In this document: positions 1 to 9,651 of the stretch, one piece after another
Layout: every line of letters begins with the position of its first letter
How positions within the stretch are numbered: position 1 is the stretch's first letter
Assembly: GCA_023630585.1 (NCBI GenBank)
Contig: CM042558.1
Span: forward strand, 7,235,300 to 7,299,299
DNA: 64,000 nucleotides
Direction: 5' to 3'
DNA from: Cranoglanis bouderius
Lineage: Eukaryota; Chordata; Actinopteri; Siluriformes; Cranoglanididae
The notes under the pieces: model-generated
Seen by the model: only the letters and a program-made list of their open reading frames with translations
What the model was told of the DNA's origin: nothing
Databases searched by the model: none
Translations under genes and position numbers: made by a program

Positions 1-1400
1 AAAATAAAAAGTCTATACACCCCTTTTAAAATTGCAAGTTTTGTGATGTAGAAAATTCCACCAAGATAAATCATGTCAGATCTTTTTCCACCTTAAATGT
101 GATATTGCAACAACAAAAATCAAGTGTAAAACAAATAGAAATGTTTTAGGGTAAAAAAAAAGAAGAAAAAAAAACGTACAATCAACTGGCGCACACAACT
201 TAACTAATACTTTCTTAATGCACCTTTTGCTTGTAATACAGCACTCAGTCTTTCTGAGTAAGAGTCTGCCAACATCTTGCACTTGTGGGTATCTTGAATT
301 GGCATTTTTATTAAACTATTCCTTGCTAAAATGCTCCAGATCAATTTCACGGAATCTCCTGTGCACAGCTGTCTTCAAGACATTCCACAGGGTTTTTAAA
401 AAAAAATAAGATTTAGATCTGGGCTCTGACTGGGACATTCCAAAAGTTGATCTTCTTCTTCTGAAGCCATTTCTTAGTTGACTTGGATTTGTGCTTTGGG
501 TCCTTATCATGCTTGAAGATTGAAATTTTTCTTCATCTTTAGCTGACTAAGAGATTCCTGCAGGTTTTGTGCCTAAAGTTCAGTATGAACTTTTCAGTAA
601 GATCAGTATCCATAATTCACTCTATCTTGACTAGAGCGCCAGTTCCATCTGAAGAGAAGCAGCCCCATAGTATGATGCTGCCACCACCATGCTTCACCAT
701 GGGTATAGTGTTCTTTGGGTGATAAGCTGGTTTTGTTTTTGCGCCAAACATATATTCATATATTTTAGAATTCTGCCAAAAAAAAGTTCTACCATGGTCT
801 CGTGTACCATAACACATTTTTGGCTACATGGTTTGGGGTGATTTAGGCAGGCTTGTTTTTTTTGTTTTTTTTTCTTGAGAGTGTGGGTGAGAAAGGGCTT
901 CCATCTAGCCACCCTACCTTGTAGCCCAGACATGTGAAGAATACGGTAGATTGTTGTCATTTGCAGGGAGTAACCAGCACTTTTATGTTATGTAGTGTTG
1001 CTGTAGGTTTCTTGGCAGCCTCCCTGATAAGTTTTCTTCACTTGTTGTGATACCTTCACAGTGTTGCATGGTACATCTAATGTTTTGGAAATTCTTTTGT
1101 GCCCCTCTCCTGATTGATACCTTTCAATGAGATCCTATACATGCTTTGTAAGCTCTCAGCAGTCGGATAAAAACAAGAAAATGCAAACAATATCCTGCAG
1201 AAACAGCTGATCTTTATTTGGGGTTAATCAGACTCAATTCATTGATGACAAGTGTACGATAATTACTTTTGAGCATGAGTTTGAATGTGATTGGTTCATT
1301 CTGAGCACAATCACACACCCTGCTATAAAAGGGTGTGTACCCAACTTTTTTTATGTCACAAAAACAGGATGTATACCTGGACAATCTGAGACATCTTGTT
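1..1400 (-). mobile_element. Tc1-like DNA transposon, left part cut by window edge
   Basis: The left part (from about position 9) matches, at the level of shared words, the start of the element at 7538: AGTCTAYA-ACCCC followed by GCARGTTTTTGTGATGTA. The right end (about 1240-1400) shares the AACCAATCACATTCAA block in reverse orientation with that copy. The transposase strand is minus. The outermost left TIR lies before base 1 or is lost. Sequence seen; Tc1 assignment from family knowledge. Confidence 0.8.
290..1165 (-). pseudogene. Tc1 transposase remnant (DDE/D), multiply frameshifted
   Basis: Reading the minus strand, an N-terminal helix-turn-helix block is recognisable near 1000-1160 (GEGHKRISKTLDVP), then the linker ILHMSGLQGRVARWKPFL (about 890-950), then the core VKHGGGSIILWGCFSSDGTG (about 625-700). 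No single frame spans these blocks: at least three frames are needed and stops separate them. The catalytic C-terminal motif equivalent to SPDLNPIE is eroded around 420-450. In a working element this protein would bind the terminal repeats and catalyse cut-and-paste at TA. Here it cannot be made. The pieces lie in the usual Tc1 order, so this is a decayed full-length gene and not a fragment. Confidence 0.75.
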
Positions 1401-1569
1401 CTACTGTACACTACTTCACTACTACACTACTGTAGAATTTGAAAACACTGCAGTTCTCATGCACAAAACTGCTCTCCGAACAGAGCATTTAACAATCATA
1501 TTTAAGTCACTGATTTATACACTTCTATGAAAAGTTTGGGATGACTTGCATTTTTGAACTTTTGAATAA

Positions 1570-1970
1570 TGTTGGCGAACCTAAAACACAACTCAGAGTG
1601 TGTAGGAGATGTAAAAGAGATTTGGAGAAGAGCTGTCTGTAATGGAATGGCCTGCTCAGTCACCCGGTCCTAACCCAATCAAGACGCTCAGGGAGGAGTC
1701 GGATCGAAAGTTCAAGTAAGGTGTCAAATAATCTCCACAAACCTCCTGGAGGTCTTACAACACACAGTGCAGTACATCTCTGAAAAAAATGCCAGAAAAC
1801 ACTGATGGTTTGACCAAAATAAAAACTGGGCTGCGGTTATTGCTGCTAAGGGAAGTTTTTTGTGATGACTGCATTGTTGTTTTTTTTTAAACATTTTACC
1901 ACAGATATTTGGCCATGTGATAGCATGCTCTCGGAATAGTTCTGGTTAGTGTTTAATATGTTCGCCACTG
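1570..1970 (+). mobile_element. Short internally deleted Tc1-like element
   Basis: The ends are imperfect inverted repeats: TGGCGAAC on the left (1573-1580) and GTTCGCCACTG on the right (1960-1970), followed by TA. The interior keeps only a C-terminal transposase scrap at about 1643-1710 reading EWPAQSPGPNPIKTLREE. Compared with the family signature WPSQSPDLNPIENLW, the conserved Asp is Gly and the catalytic Glu is Lys. About 400 bp remain of a normal 1.3-1.6 kb, so it is a non-autonomous deletion derivative. Confidence 0.65.
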
Positions 1971-1999
1971 TATTCTGATAAGATATAAGATAACTAGTT

Positions 2000-2218
2000 G
2001 CCTTTGCCCTTGTAATCAGGCTATTTAGATTAAAAACTGATTGCTGCAGCTCATAACCATTTCCAGTTGTCTTAGGAAGACCTGTGAATATGTGAATTTG
2101 ATTTGAACTAGTGTACTACTTGAGTTTAGTGACTTAGGTAGCACATGAATTTTTTAACACAATGAAATGTAATTAGGTACCAACTTGGCTTTTTTTTTTT
2201 TTTTTTTAATATTACTTC
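2000..2218. other. Short unassigned spacer
   Basis: AT-rich spacer between two Tc1 remnants with a 19-T run near 2190-2208. I see no gene. Confidence 0.5.
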
Positions 2219-3172
2219 ACACAGTGAAGTAATAGACCTCACATTTTTGTAAATATTTTATTACATCTTTTCATGGGACAGCACTGAAGAAATGACACTT
2301 TGCTACAATGTAAAGTAGTGAGTGTACAGCTTGTATAACAGTGTAAATTTGCTGTCCCCTCAAAATAACGCACACTGCATCAAATTGGTCTGCATGGCTG
2401 TCATCCCAGAAGGAAGCCTCTTCTAAAGATGATGCACAAGAAAGCCCCCAAACAGTTTGCTGAAGACAAGCAGAGTAAGGACATGGATTACTGGAACCAT
2501 GTCCTGTGGTCTGATGAGACCAAGATAAACTTATTTGGTTCAGATGGTGTCAAGCGTGTGTGGCGGCAACCAGGTGAGTACAAAGACAAGTGTGTCTTGC
2601 CTACAGTCAAGCATGGTGGTGGGAGTGTCATGGTCTGGGGCTGCATGAGTGCTGCCGGCACTGGGGAGCTAATGCCAACATGTACTGTGACATACTGAAG
2701 CAGAGCATGATCCCCTCCCTTCGGAAACTGAGCCGCAGGGCAGTATGATCAAAGGTGATGGACTGGCCAAGCATGTCTCCAGACCTAAACCCTATTGAGC
2801 ATCTGTGGGGCATCCTCAAACGGAAGGTGGAGGAGCGCAAGGTCTCTAACATCCACCAGCTCTGTGATGTCATCATGGAGGAGTGGAAGAGGACTCCAGT
2901 GGCAGCCTGTGAAGCTCTGGTGAACTCCATGCCCAACAGGGTTAAGGCAGTGCTGGAAAATAATGGTGGCCACACAAAATATTGACACTTTGGGCCCAAT
3001 TTGGACATTTTCACTTAGGGGTGTACTCACTTTTGTTGCCAGCAGTTTAGACATTAATGGCTGTGTGTTGAGTTATTTTGAGGGGACAGCACATTGTAGC
3101 AAAGTGCCATTTCGTCAGTGTTGTCCCATGAAAAGATATAATAAAATATTTACAAAAATGTGAGGGGTGTAT
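2219..3172 (+). mobile_element. Tc1-like element, internally deleted
   Basis: Long inverted terminal regions are visible: ACATTTTTGTAAATATTTTA near 2240 on the left and its complement near 3140-3162 on the right, each continuing into a CTTTTCATGGGACA block. Both sides also carry a matching GGGACAGCA / CTGTCCCCTCAAAATAA subterminal block. The total is about 950 bp, shorter than an intact Tc1 of 1.5-1.6 kb, so the interior has lost sequence. The right end AGGGGTGTATATA is better kept than the left. Confidence 0.85.
2400..2985 (+). pseudogene. Tc1 transposase, deleted (HTH domain and second Asp lost)
   Basis: Frame 1 (2429-2698) carries the first catalytic Asp in NHVLWSDETKINLFGSDG and the core block VKHGGGSVMVWGCMSAAGTG. 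A second frame (2755-2985) carries WPSMSPDLNPIEHLWGILKR with the catalytic Glu and ends ENNGGHTKY, the usual C-terminus. The segment that should hold the second Asp (Q-D-N-D-P-K-H in this family) is absent: GGGCAGTATGATC at about 2737-2750 jumps straight to the region before the Glu motif. The N-terminal paired-like DNA-binding domain is also missing, since the left subterminal region runs directly into the catalytic domain. The two frames retain high similarity to the family, so the copy looks fairly young but dead. Confidence 0.85.
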
Positions 3173-3741
3173 ATATTAAAGATACTAAAGATAAGGGTAA
3201 CACCCCAGCGATTAATGTAATATTCTGTAGTTCTCTAGACTATTTGTCATTCTCAATCTATATAATTAACTTTTTATATAAAATAATAAAAATAACAACA
3301 AAAGAAAAAGAATGGGAAAAGAAGTGTTTTTGTGCCAGTCTCCTCTGAACGCCTTAGACTTATAAAAATTAAGTTTTTCATTTGTTTTTTGTTTGTTTGT
3401 TTGTTTGTTTGTTTATTTGTTTTACCTCTTTCTGTCATGCGTAAATTTTGTTCAGAAATAATATTGTCTAAATTTGTCTTCAGCATTATATTTTCCATTA
3501 GACTACTTTAAATAGATTTTAATTATTATTTAAATTTTAGGCATACTGTTTTAGCATTTTTTTAATACAAAAGGACCATCAATTTACTTTTTCATATTTG
3601 ATGTTTTGGATTTGGATTTAGTCCAAATTCAAAATTGTATCATGTAATTTTACATTTAAAATCTGAAGACTCTGGATATGTTTATAAATAATTTATGCAT
3701 GAGAGAGTTATATCTTTCTAAAGGTACACTACATCGATATT
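3173..3741. repeat. AT-rich spacer with (GTTT)n microsatellite
   Basis: A GTTT-repeat tract occupies about 3381-3423. The rest is AT-rich without a coding signal. A 23-bp block (3187-3209) recurs exactly at 4210-4232. Confidence 0.7.
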
Positions 3742-4173
3742 CAGTCCCTCCAGGGACTGAATATCCCAATTCCCAAAATTGTGAAATATCACAAAATCAA
3801 GCAAACACCACAATATTCAGAGGAGCTTGCAATCTTTAAAAATTACCACAGATTTTCTGCATATTTGGGCCAAGACAGGTCATGGGATACCATCACAACA
3901 TGCATTCAGCCAAAGCCCTCTTCGAGTCATGTGCTTCAATCATGAGTACAGCTAAAAGGTCTTATTTACCAACAAACATCACTGTAAACAACCTGCAAAA
4001 CAATTTTTTGCAATTGCAATTTCACCAATTCAAGTAGTTTTATGCAAAAAAAGCACAAAAAACTCCACAAATTGCATCAGAAATTTTGAAAAAGCTGTAG
4101 CAAAATCAACCATTTTTGGCCGCAACAATAACAAAAAACAAAAAACAAAAAAAAAACTGTCCTGTATGGACTG
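3742..4173. mobile_element. hAT-like miniature element
   Basis: The left end CAGTCCCTCCAGG (3742-3754) and the right end CCTGTATGGACTG (4161-4173) are inverted repeats, 11 of 13 matching. The CAG...CTG termini, the 432-bp size and the lack of coding capacity fit a non-autonomous hAT element. A clean 8-bp target duplication is not evident, so the exact ends are uncertain. Confidence 0.6.
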
Positions 4174-4722
4174 AATATTTCCAGGTGAAATATCCAAAAT
4201 AAAGGTACAAAAGATAAGGGTAACACCCCAGCAACAAGGGAACGTACAATTGAGCATGTATTAGTTCTTTTTTTTCTGAGTGTTCACCATTATTTGTATA
4301 TCAATATTTCTAGATTCATGTCTGAACAGTGAATCAAAAGACTTGTACATGGTCATTCGATTCACTTGAACAGGCTTGGTTGAAAGAATCAAATGACTCG
4401 TCATGACAGAAGCTAGTATTCGCATGTGGTGTGAGTCAATAATTGATGACCAGAAGAGGGGAGAGTATAAGGGACCCATGGGTCCTTTAGCAGAAAAGGT
4501 TTTTACCCTATTCAGGGAACAGCCACAGCATGTGGTGGGATAATTACATTCTGTTGCCCTGCCGGCTGTCCATTTTATTAAAGTCGCCTGGGTAGTTTGT
4601 TAGAAAACGAATAGCTTCCCTACATCCTCTTATAGTCTGCAAGTCTCAGGATATAACAGGGTAAGAGCGTTGAAATGTATTCATCAGCTTTGTAAGAGTG
4701 CAAAAACAGCAATGAAAGCATG
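4174..4722. other. Unassigned sequence
   Basis: No exon, transposon end or RNA gene recognised. It contains the second copy of the 23-bp block (4210-4232). Confidence 0.4.
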
Positions 4723-4779
4723 GTATAGTATAGTATAGTATAGTATAGTATAGTATAATATAGTACAGTATAGTATAGT
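4723..4779. repeat. (TATAG)n pentanucleotide microsatellite
   Basis: About eleven units of TATAG with two interruptions (TATAATATAG, TACAG) near 4755-4768. Confidence 0.95.
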
Positions 4780-5222
4780 GTCAAAGTTTAGAATCAATAA
4801 ATATGCTTAAAAACGAGGTGACACTGACCATGAGAGGAAATAAACAATACTCAGACAAGCAACACTTCAAAGTGCAAGCAGGTGGTTTATCATGGTGTTT
4901 TGCCTTGAAGATTAACCTCCTTTCCTATAAGCTGTACTCCCTCACACCAACCCCAACCTGCATGCTCCAGGAAAACCAAATGATGAAATAAATAAGGTTT
5001 ATAAGCTACATTGAGCAGTGTGCAGTGAGCAGTGGCACTCCATCCATCTACAATCCAGTGACACTGGATTTCACCCTCAATGCGCACTTTCATCTCAATC
5101 AATACTACTTTTACTGTAGGAAGGCAACAGATTGGTGGAGGATGTTCGAGCTAATTGGATGAACTGCTCCATAATCCTTCAATTCCTCATGCCCACATGC
5201 AAACTGATTTGTTTGATTCATA

Positions 5223-5223
<1 letters not shown>
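4780..5223. other. Unassigned sequence before the (TA)n tract
   Basis: No coding signal stands out. A short palindrome ATCCAGTGACACTGGAT lies near 5052-5068. Confidence 0.4.

Positions 5224-5295
<72 letters not shown>
5224..5295. repeat. (TA)n microsatellite, about 36 units
   Basis: Uninterrupted TA dinucleotide array. It creates artificial Tyr-Ile reading frames in both strands that should be ignored. Confidence 0.98.
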
Positions 5296-5299
<4 letters not shown>

Positions 5300-5645
5300 C
5301 CCAAATATCCCAATTTCAAACATTCCAAAAGTGAATATCTTAAGGTATAAATTAGGATTTTACTTTCGGGTATCATGCAAGATACTAGGTCTATGCAATA
5401 CGATGCAATATAATAAGCAGCAATTTTAATACTGCATAGATAGACTAGACACAAGTATCACACGAGAGGAGCTTAGGTTCATGATCCGATCCAGCCACGG
5501 ACATGATGTCAGCTTGTCAGCGGAACAAGGCGCGAGCCAGTGCCAGATCAACCTGCTACCAAATTCAGCCTCACTTTCTGTTAGTGTCGCGCTTTAAACA
5601 CAGGAATTAATACAGGATCTGTATAACGCACAGGAAAAGTCTTAC

Positions 5646-5714
5646 CATGCTAGTTTGGAAAGGCAGGTAATCCCCCTCAGACACGGCGTGAAAGTGCCTG
5701 AGAAGCGAGCACAT
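5646..5714 (-). CDS. Candidate first coding exon of a host gene (partial)
   Basis: On the minus strand an ATG at 5714 with A at -3 opens a 23-codon frame that begins MCSLLRHFHAVSEG and ends at a strong splice donor, ATG|GTAAGA (donor at 5645-5641), leaving phase 0. It lies inside the CpG-rich block with CCAAT and E-box motifs upstream in the same orientation, which is the expected place for a first exon. I do not recognise the protein. There is no in-frame stop close upstream, so the start is not proven, and I could not find a matching second exon between 1 and 5640; it may lie beyond the window. Splice and frame evidence is seen; that it is a gene is inference. Confidence 0.35.
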
Positions 5715-5760
5715 CCTGTAGAAATGTAGAAATGCTCCTCCGCCACACACTAGCGCCCTC

Positions 5761-5825
5761 TGCGCGTGTGTGCGTGCGTGCGTGCGTGTGCGTGTGTGTG
5801 TTCGTGCGTGCGTGTGTGCGCGCGC
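5761..5825. repeat. (GT/GC) mixed purine-pyrimidine microsatellite
   Basis: Alternating GTGCGTGC units ending CGCGCG, a sequence type able to form Z-DNA. It would fall in the 5' UTR or core promoter if transcription runs from the CpG block through the 5646-5714 exon. Confidence 0.9.
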
Positions 5826-6040
5826 TACTCTCCGCTACATCAGTAAACACCACCATAGGCGGGTTTACACGCTCAAAGTCTCCAGCTAATTTCAGTCCAG
5901 CAAAACAAAAAAAAACAACAACAAAAAAGTGTTGTCCAAATGTCCTATTCTACCTCCAAGGCCGCTGGCAACGATTTTCCGAAATGACCCTTAAATCCCC
6001 ACGACACGAGAGTAATCGCATTACGGAGGAGACACACACC

Positions 6041-6092
6041 GGTGTGTGTGTGTACGTGCGTGTGTGTATGTGTGTGTTTGTGTGTGTGTGTA
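6041..6092. repeat. (GT)n microsatellite in the CpG-rich block
   Basis: Interrupted GT array (GTGTGTGT, TACGTGCG, TGTGTTTG) starting just after a CACACACC stretch, so a short CA/GT inverted repeat is present at 6032-6049. Confidence 0.9.
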
Positions 6093-6263
6093 ATTCTGAA
6101 TAAGACACGGAGCTGTCCAGTTCTGCACGCGCCTGCGGTTTGTTTCAGGTGAACGTGCGCATGAGATCACGGACCAATCAGCAAATCCGGAGTCACAACA
6201 AATTTACATAGCCAATCGGAACTGCCGAATTAAAGTCACGTGACCTGGGTAGCTCGTTTAAAG

Positions 6264-6344
6264 CAGGATTTTTCAAACTTTTGTAGCCAGGCAGCCGTTT
6301 AACTGTGAAATATAGGTCTATGATTTTGAAAATGATTTAAATAT

Positions 6345-6426
<82 letters not shown>

Positions 6427-6669
6427 TTTTTCTTTCTTTATTAGAGCTATATAGCTTTCCTGAACTTCCCACTGGCAGAACACTTTAGGTCCACGTTGAT
6501 ATTAGGTTTAGGCCTACTTGTTTTAGAGTTATTGAAGCTTGGATTAAACTCATTCAGTTTAAGAGACCAGTTGCAGTTTTTCACTGCAATTAGTATAAAT
6601 AAAAATAATAATTCACCAACCCCCTGACTATGCTTCACGGACTCCCAAGCCTTACTTTGAGAACTGCTG
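6264..6669. mobile_element. hAT-like miniature element with target duplication
   Basis: The left end CAGGATTTTTCAAACTTT (from 6264) and the reverse complement of the right end, CAGCAGTTCTCAAAGTAA (to 6669), are imperfect inverted repeats of the hAT type. Flanking 8-mers match 7 of 8: GTTTAAAG (6256-6263) and GTTTACAG (6670-6677), the target-duplication length of hAT elements. No transposase is encoded. A (TA)n/poly-T array occupies its left half. Confidence 0.7.
6349..6431. repeat. (TA)n followed by poly-T
   Basis: About 30 TA units (6349-6408) run directly into 23 T residues (6409-6431), inside the miniature element. Confidence 0.97.
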
Positions 6670-6677
6670 GTTTACAG

Positions 6678-7537
6678 CACAAGTTCTAATATACTGTATA
6701 AATGCAGGATCAAGCTAGAAAGTGAATGCGGGATGAGAAGGAATTATGTTAAAACTAGGGATATATCAGTAGCAATACTGGGATCGTGTATCAGTCTGAT
6801 ACAACATACTCATTAAAAATGCTTCCATACCACGTGATACTCAGTGTGCTACAGTGGCAGCTGGTGGGTATAAAATAGGGGAAGCGCAGATGTCTGTTAT
6901 CAAAGTATACACGCATCTGTGTGTGGCCTGCTTCATCTGTTTCATTTGTTGGTCTGGCCTTCTGTTTAATTCTCAGTCTCCACTAATAAGGTTAGGTTAG
7001 GTTCAACTTTATTGTCATCGTCAGAGTACAAGTAGAGACAGTGGAATGCAGTTAGCAACCATCCAGTATTGCAAATTGAAATTCAAAATATTGAAATTCA
7101 GCAAGAGTGAGTAATAATGTAGACACAGTACATTTAATATAACAACATTTCACTGATGTATTTTGTTGAAATTTTAGGGAAATTTTAGGGCTGGGATTTC
7201 CATGTCGTGACTTCTGGTGTGCTAGTGTACTGTATGCTGTTTCCCTAATGAACAGATGACACAGAATGACAGCAACTGGTTGTATTTCACCATTCCTGAT
7301 GGCAAAGTGCAAATTGTGCTTTGCAAGAGGAGGCACTACAGTATCTTCCTACAGCACTAGTATCTTCTTGATGGTCATGAGAGCCTGACGCTGTGAACTG
7401 CATAGACACAAAGTTATGCAGTAGCATGGAGCAGTGAAGCAAGCAAGCAGAGAAACTGTCATGAAATCAGTTCACTTGTGCGAGCACTGAGCGTTGAAAC
7501 AAATATCACCAAGCTCTACAAGTTTTATTGTACATAC
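6678..7537. repeat. Mostly unassigned, with a probable old repeat fragment
   Basis: The stretch near 6990-7080 (GGTTAGGTTAGGTTCAACTT, then TTATTGTCATC and GAGTACAAGTA) resembles a repeat widespread in fish, recognised by eye only. The remainder to 7537 shows no gene. The call is weak. Confidence 0.3.
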
Positions 7538-7697
7538 AGTGGATATATAAAGTCTACAAACCCCTGTTAAAATGGCAGGTTTTTGTGATGTAAAAAAATT
7601 CAACCAAGATATCATGTCAGATGATGTCAGATGACCTTTTTCATGATTATTTTGGAATTGCAACATATAAATATCAAGTGACAAAAACCCAGAAATG

Positions 7698-7743
7698 TTT
7701 TTTTTTTTTTTTTTTTTTTTTTTTTTGGGGGGGGGGGGGGGGG
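7698..7743. repeat. Compound homopolymer T29-G17
   Basis: 29 T followed directly by 17 G. Such runs are prone to sequencing and assembly error, so the exact length is unreliable. Confidence 0.9.
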
Positions 7744-7954
7744 ACTTGCATAAGTGTGCACACTTTTCATGATTGGGAATGCGGCAGTGTTCAGAATCAA
7801 CCAATCACATTCAAGCTCATGTTAAATACTAATTAGTATACACCTGCCATCAATTAAAGTGACTGATTACCCCCAAATAAAGTACAGCTGTTCCTATAGA
7901 TTTCTCCTGACATCTTCTTGGTAACATCCAACTGGAAAAGCCATTGGCCACAAA

Positions 7955-8798
7955 GAGCTTACAAAGCAGGTATGGAATCACACTCTTGGAAAATTTCAAT
8001 CAGGAGAGGGTTACAAAAAATTTTCCAAGGCATTGGATATACCATGGAAGACTGTAAAGACAATAATCAACAAGTGGAGAAAATATGACACGACAGTCAC
8101 ACTATTAAGAACAGGATGTCCCTCTAAGATTGATGTGAAGATCAGGAGAAAACTGGTCAGGGAGGCTGCCAAGTGGCCTACAGCAACATTAAAAGAATTG
8201 CAGCAATTTCTGGCAAGTACTAGTTGCTCCCTACATGTGACAACAATCTCCTGAATTCTTCATATCTCTGGGCTGTGGGGTAGGGTGGCAAGCTGGAAGC
8301 CTTTTTTAACCAAAAAATAAACAAACAAATAAAAATCCCAAAACCATGTGGAAAAATGTGTTATGATCTGATGAGACCAAAGTTTAACTTTTGGCCATAG
8401 TACCGAAAGATATGTTTGGTACAAAAAAAAACAAAAAAACAGCACGTCACCAAAAGAATACCATCCCCATGTGGAAGCATGGTGGTGGCAGCATCGTTCT
8501 TTAGGGCTGTTTTTCTTCAGCTGGAACTGGGGTTTTAATCAGGGTGGAGGGAATAATGAATAGCTCCAAATACCAGTCAATTTTGGCACAAAAACTTAAG
8601 GCTTCTGCTGAAACACTTAAGATGACGAGAAATTTCACATTTCAGCATGACAGTGACCCAAAGCAAACCTCCAGATCAACAAAGGAATGGCTTCACCAGA
8701 ACAAGATCAAGGTTTTGGACTGGCCCAGCCAGTGTCCAGACCTAAATCCAATCAAAAATCTGTGTGGTGAAAAATACAGCATAAAAGCATTGCAATAA
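7955..8798 (+). pseudogene. Tc1 transposase remnant with catalytic Glu changed to Lys
   Basis: Three recognisable parts are in order. The helix-turn-helix domain (about 8033-8254) contains PWKTVKTIINKWRK and ends with LQQFLASTSCS. A disrupted middle (about 8260-8530) still shows SDETK near 8370 and a KHGGG-like block in another frame. A clean C-terminal frame (8544-8798) reads FQHDSDPKQTSRSTKEW and then WPSQCPDLNPIKNL. The second Asp is residue 36 of that frame and position 71, exactly 34 residues further on, is Lys where DD34E transposases have Glu. Frameshifts plus the Glu-to-Lys change make it inactive. The protein would be a cut-and-paste transposase. Confidence 0.8.
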
Positions 8799-8835
8799 TT
8801 GTAAAAGCATGAGAAAACAAACATTTCCCCAGTGT

Positions 8836-9596
8836 GATACATCCATCAGTGTGAAGTGTGGCCCAAATTAGAGAATGTTTCTGAGATGAAAGCTACTTTG
8901 ATATAATTATAGATATAAGAATTAAAGCTAAGGATAACACTCAGGACACGCAGCTCAGATTTAATGTGACTTGCCAGACTGTCTAGAGCTGTTGAGAGAA
9001 TTTTAAGTTTTGTCCTCATTCATTTTTAAGAAATTGCTGAATCCAAATCAAACTACTGGATAGGAAGTTGATCAGGCAATCAACAGTACTAATTTGATTT
9101 GTATGCATCATCAACAGACAACAGAATAGAGCAATAGAAACATATATTCTGAATATTCTGATGGGGCTTATTGTTTGAACATGTTTTATTAATTCATTTG
9201 ATGTCTATCAGAACTTTGTTTCATCTCTTTCCAATAATAAAACAGTGTTCAAACTATAATACAATATTTATTGAACAAATATTGGCACCTGTTCGCACTG
9301 TGGAGAAAACAGAGGTGGGAAAATGTGTGTGTGAGATTTGCTGAACAAATATTTTGCTTTCCAGTAGCAAATCAGGAAAGATGTATAGTTACCACATTAA
9401 GGAATGCAATTCTGGACCCACAGCCAGTGGAATGTTTAAAATAATATCAATAGTTGAAAATAATATTCAAGGGTAATTCCTATTGTCAGTGATCATTTTG
9501 AATGAGTACTGTTACTTCTCAGAACCTATTACTTTGTTATATACACTGTCTATAGAGTCTATGAAGATTTCAAGGTGAAAGGTTAGTTTAGTTTAC
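8836..9596. other. Unassigned sequence
   Basis: AT-rich, no coding frame, transposon end or RNA recognised. It would be intronic if the reverse-strand exon at 9597-9651 is real. Confidence 0.4.
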
Positions 9597-9651
9597 CTTC
9601 ATATTCTTTCTGCTCTTCAGCAGTCTCTTTTGAGAGACCGTAACTACTCAT
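9597..9651 (-). CDS. Candidate first coding exon of a host gene (partial)
   Basis: On the minus strand an ATG at 9651, with A at -3 and an in-frame TGA five codons upstream, opens the frame MSSYGLSKETAEEQKEYE and ends at the donor GAAG|GTAAAC (donor 9596-9591), phase 1. The hydrophilic, charged composition is protein-like and unlike the transposon debris around it. About 100 bp upstream on the same strand is a GGACATGAGCGC segment with TTCCGG, an ETS-like site common in TATA-less promoters (complement at 9750-9756). I do not recognise the protein and see no second exon. It could be an independent gene or an alternative first exon of the transcript suggested at 5646-5714. Confidence 0.35.

Larger units (their letters stand above)
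5460..6260 (-). promoter_or_regulatory. CpG-rich candidate promoter
   Basis: CpG dinucleotides are frequent here and scarce in neighbouring DNA (GGCGCGAG, GTCGCGC, GCACGCGCCTGCGG). Two CCAAT boxes lie at about 6173-6180 (ACCAATCA) and 6210-6217 (GCCAATCG), and the perfect palindrome GTCACGTGAC, an extended E-box, lies at 6235-6244. These marks are typical of TATA-less vertebrate promoters. The closest candidate coding exon is on the minus strand at 5646-5714, downstream of all three motifs in that direction. CCAAT and CACGTG work in either orientation, so a divergent plus-strand transcript cannot be excluded. Motifs are seen; promoter function is inference. Confidence 0.5.
7538..8835 (+). mobile_element. 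Tc1-like transposon, same family as the one at 1-1400
   Basis: The left end ACAGTGGATATATAAAGTCT is followed by the same subterminal words as the copy at the left window edge, and AACCAATCACATTCAAGCTC recurs near 7797-7816. The transposase strand is plus. The right TIR is not recognisable; similarity fades near 8835. A long poly-T/poly-G run (7698-7743) has expanded inside the left arm. Confidence 0.8.

Noticed and set aside
5111..5454. Frames with long Tyr-Ile repeats
   Set aside because: Artefact of the (TA)n microsatellite; the same holds for (AAT)n and (TG)n frames elsewhere.
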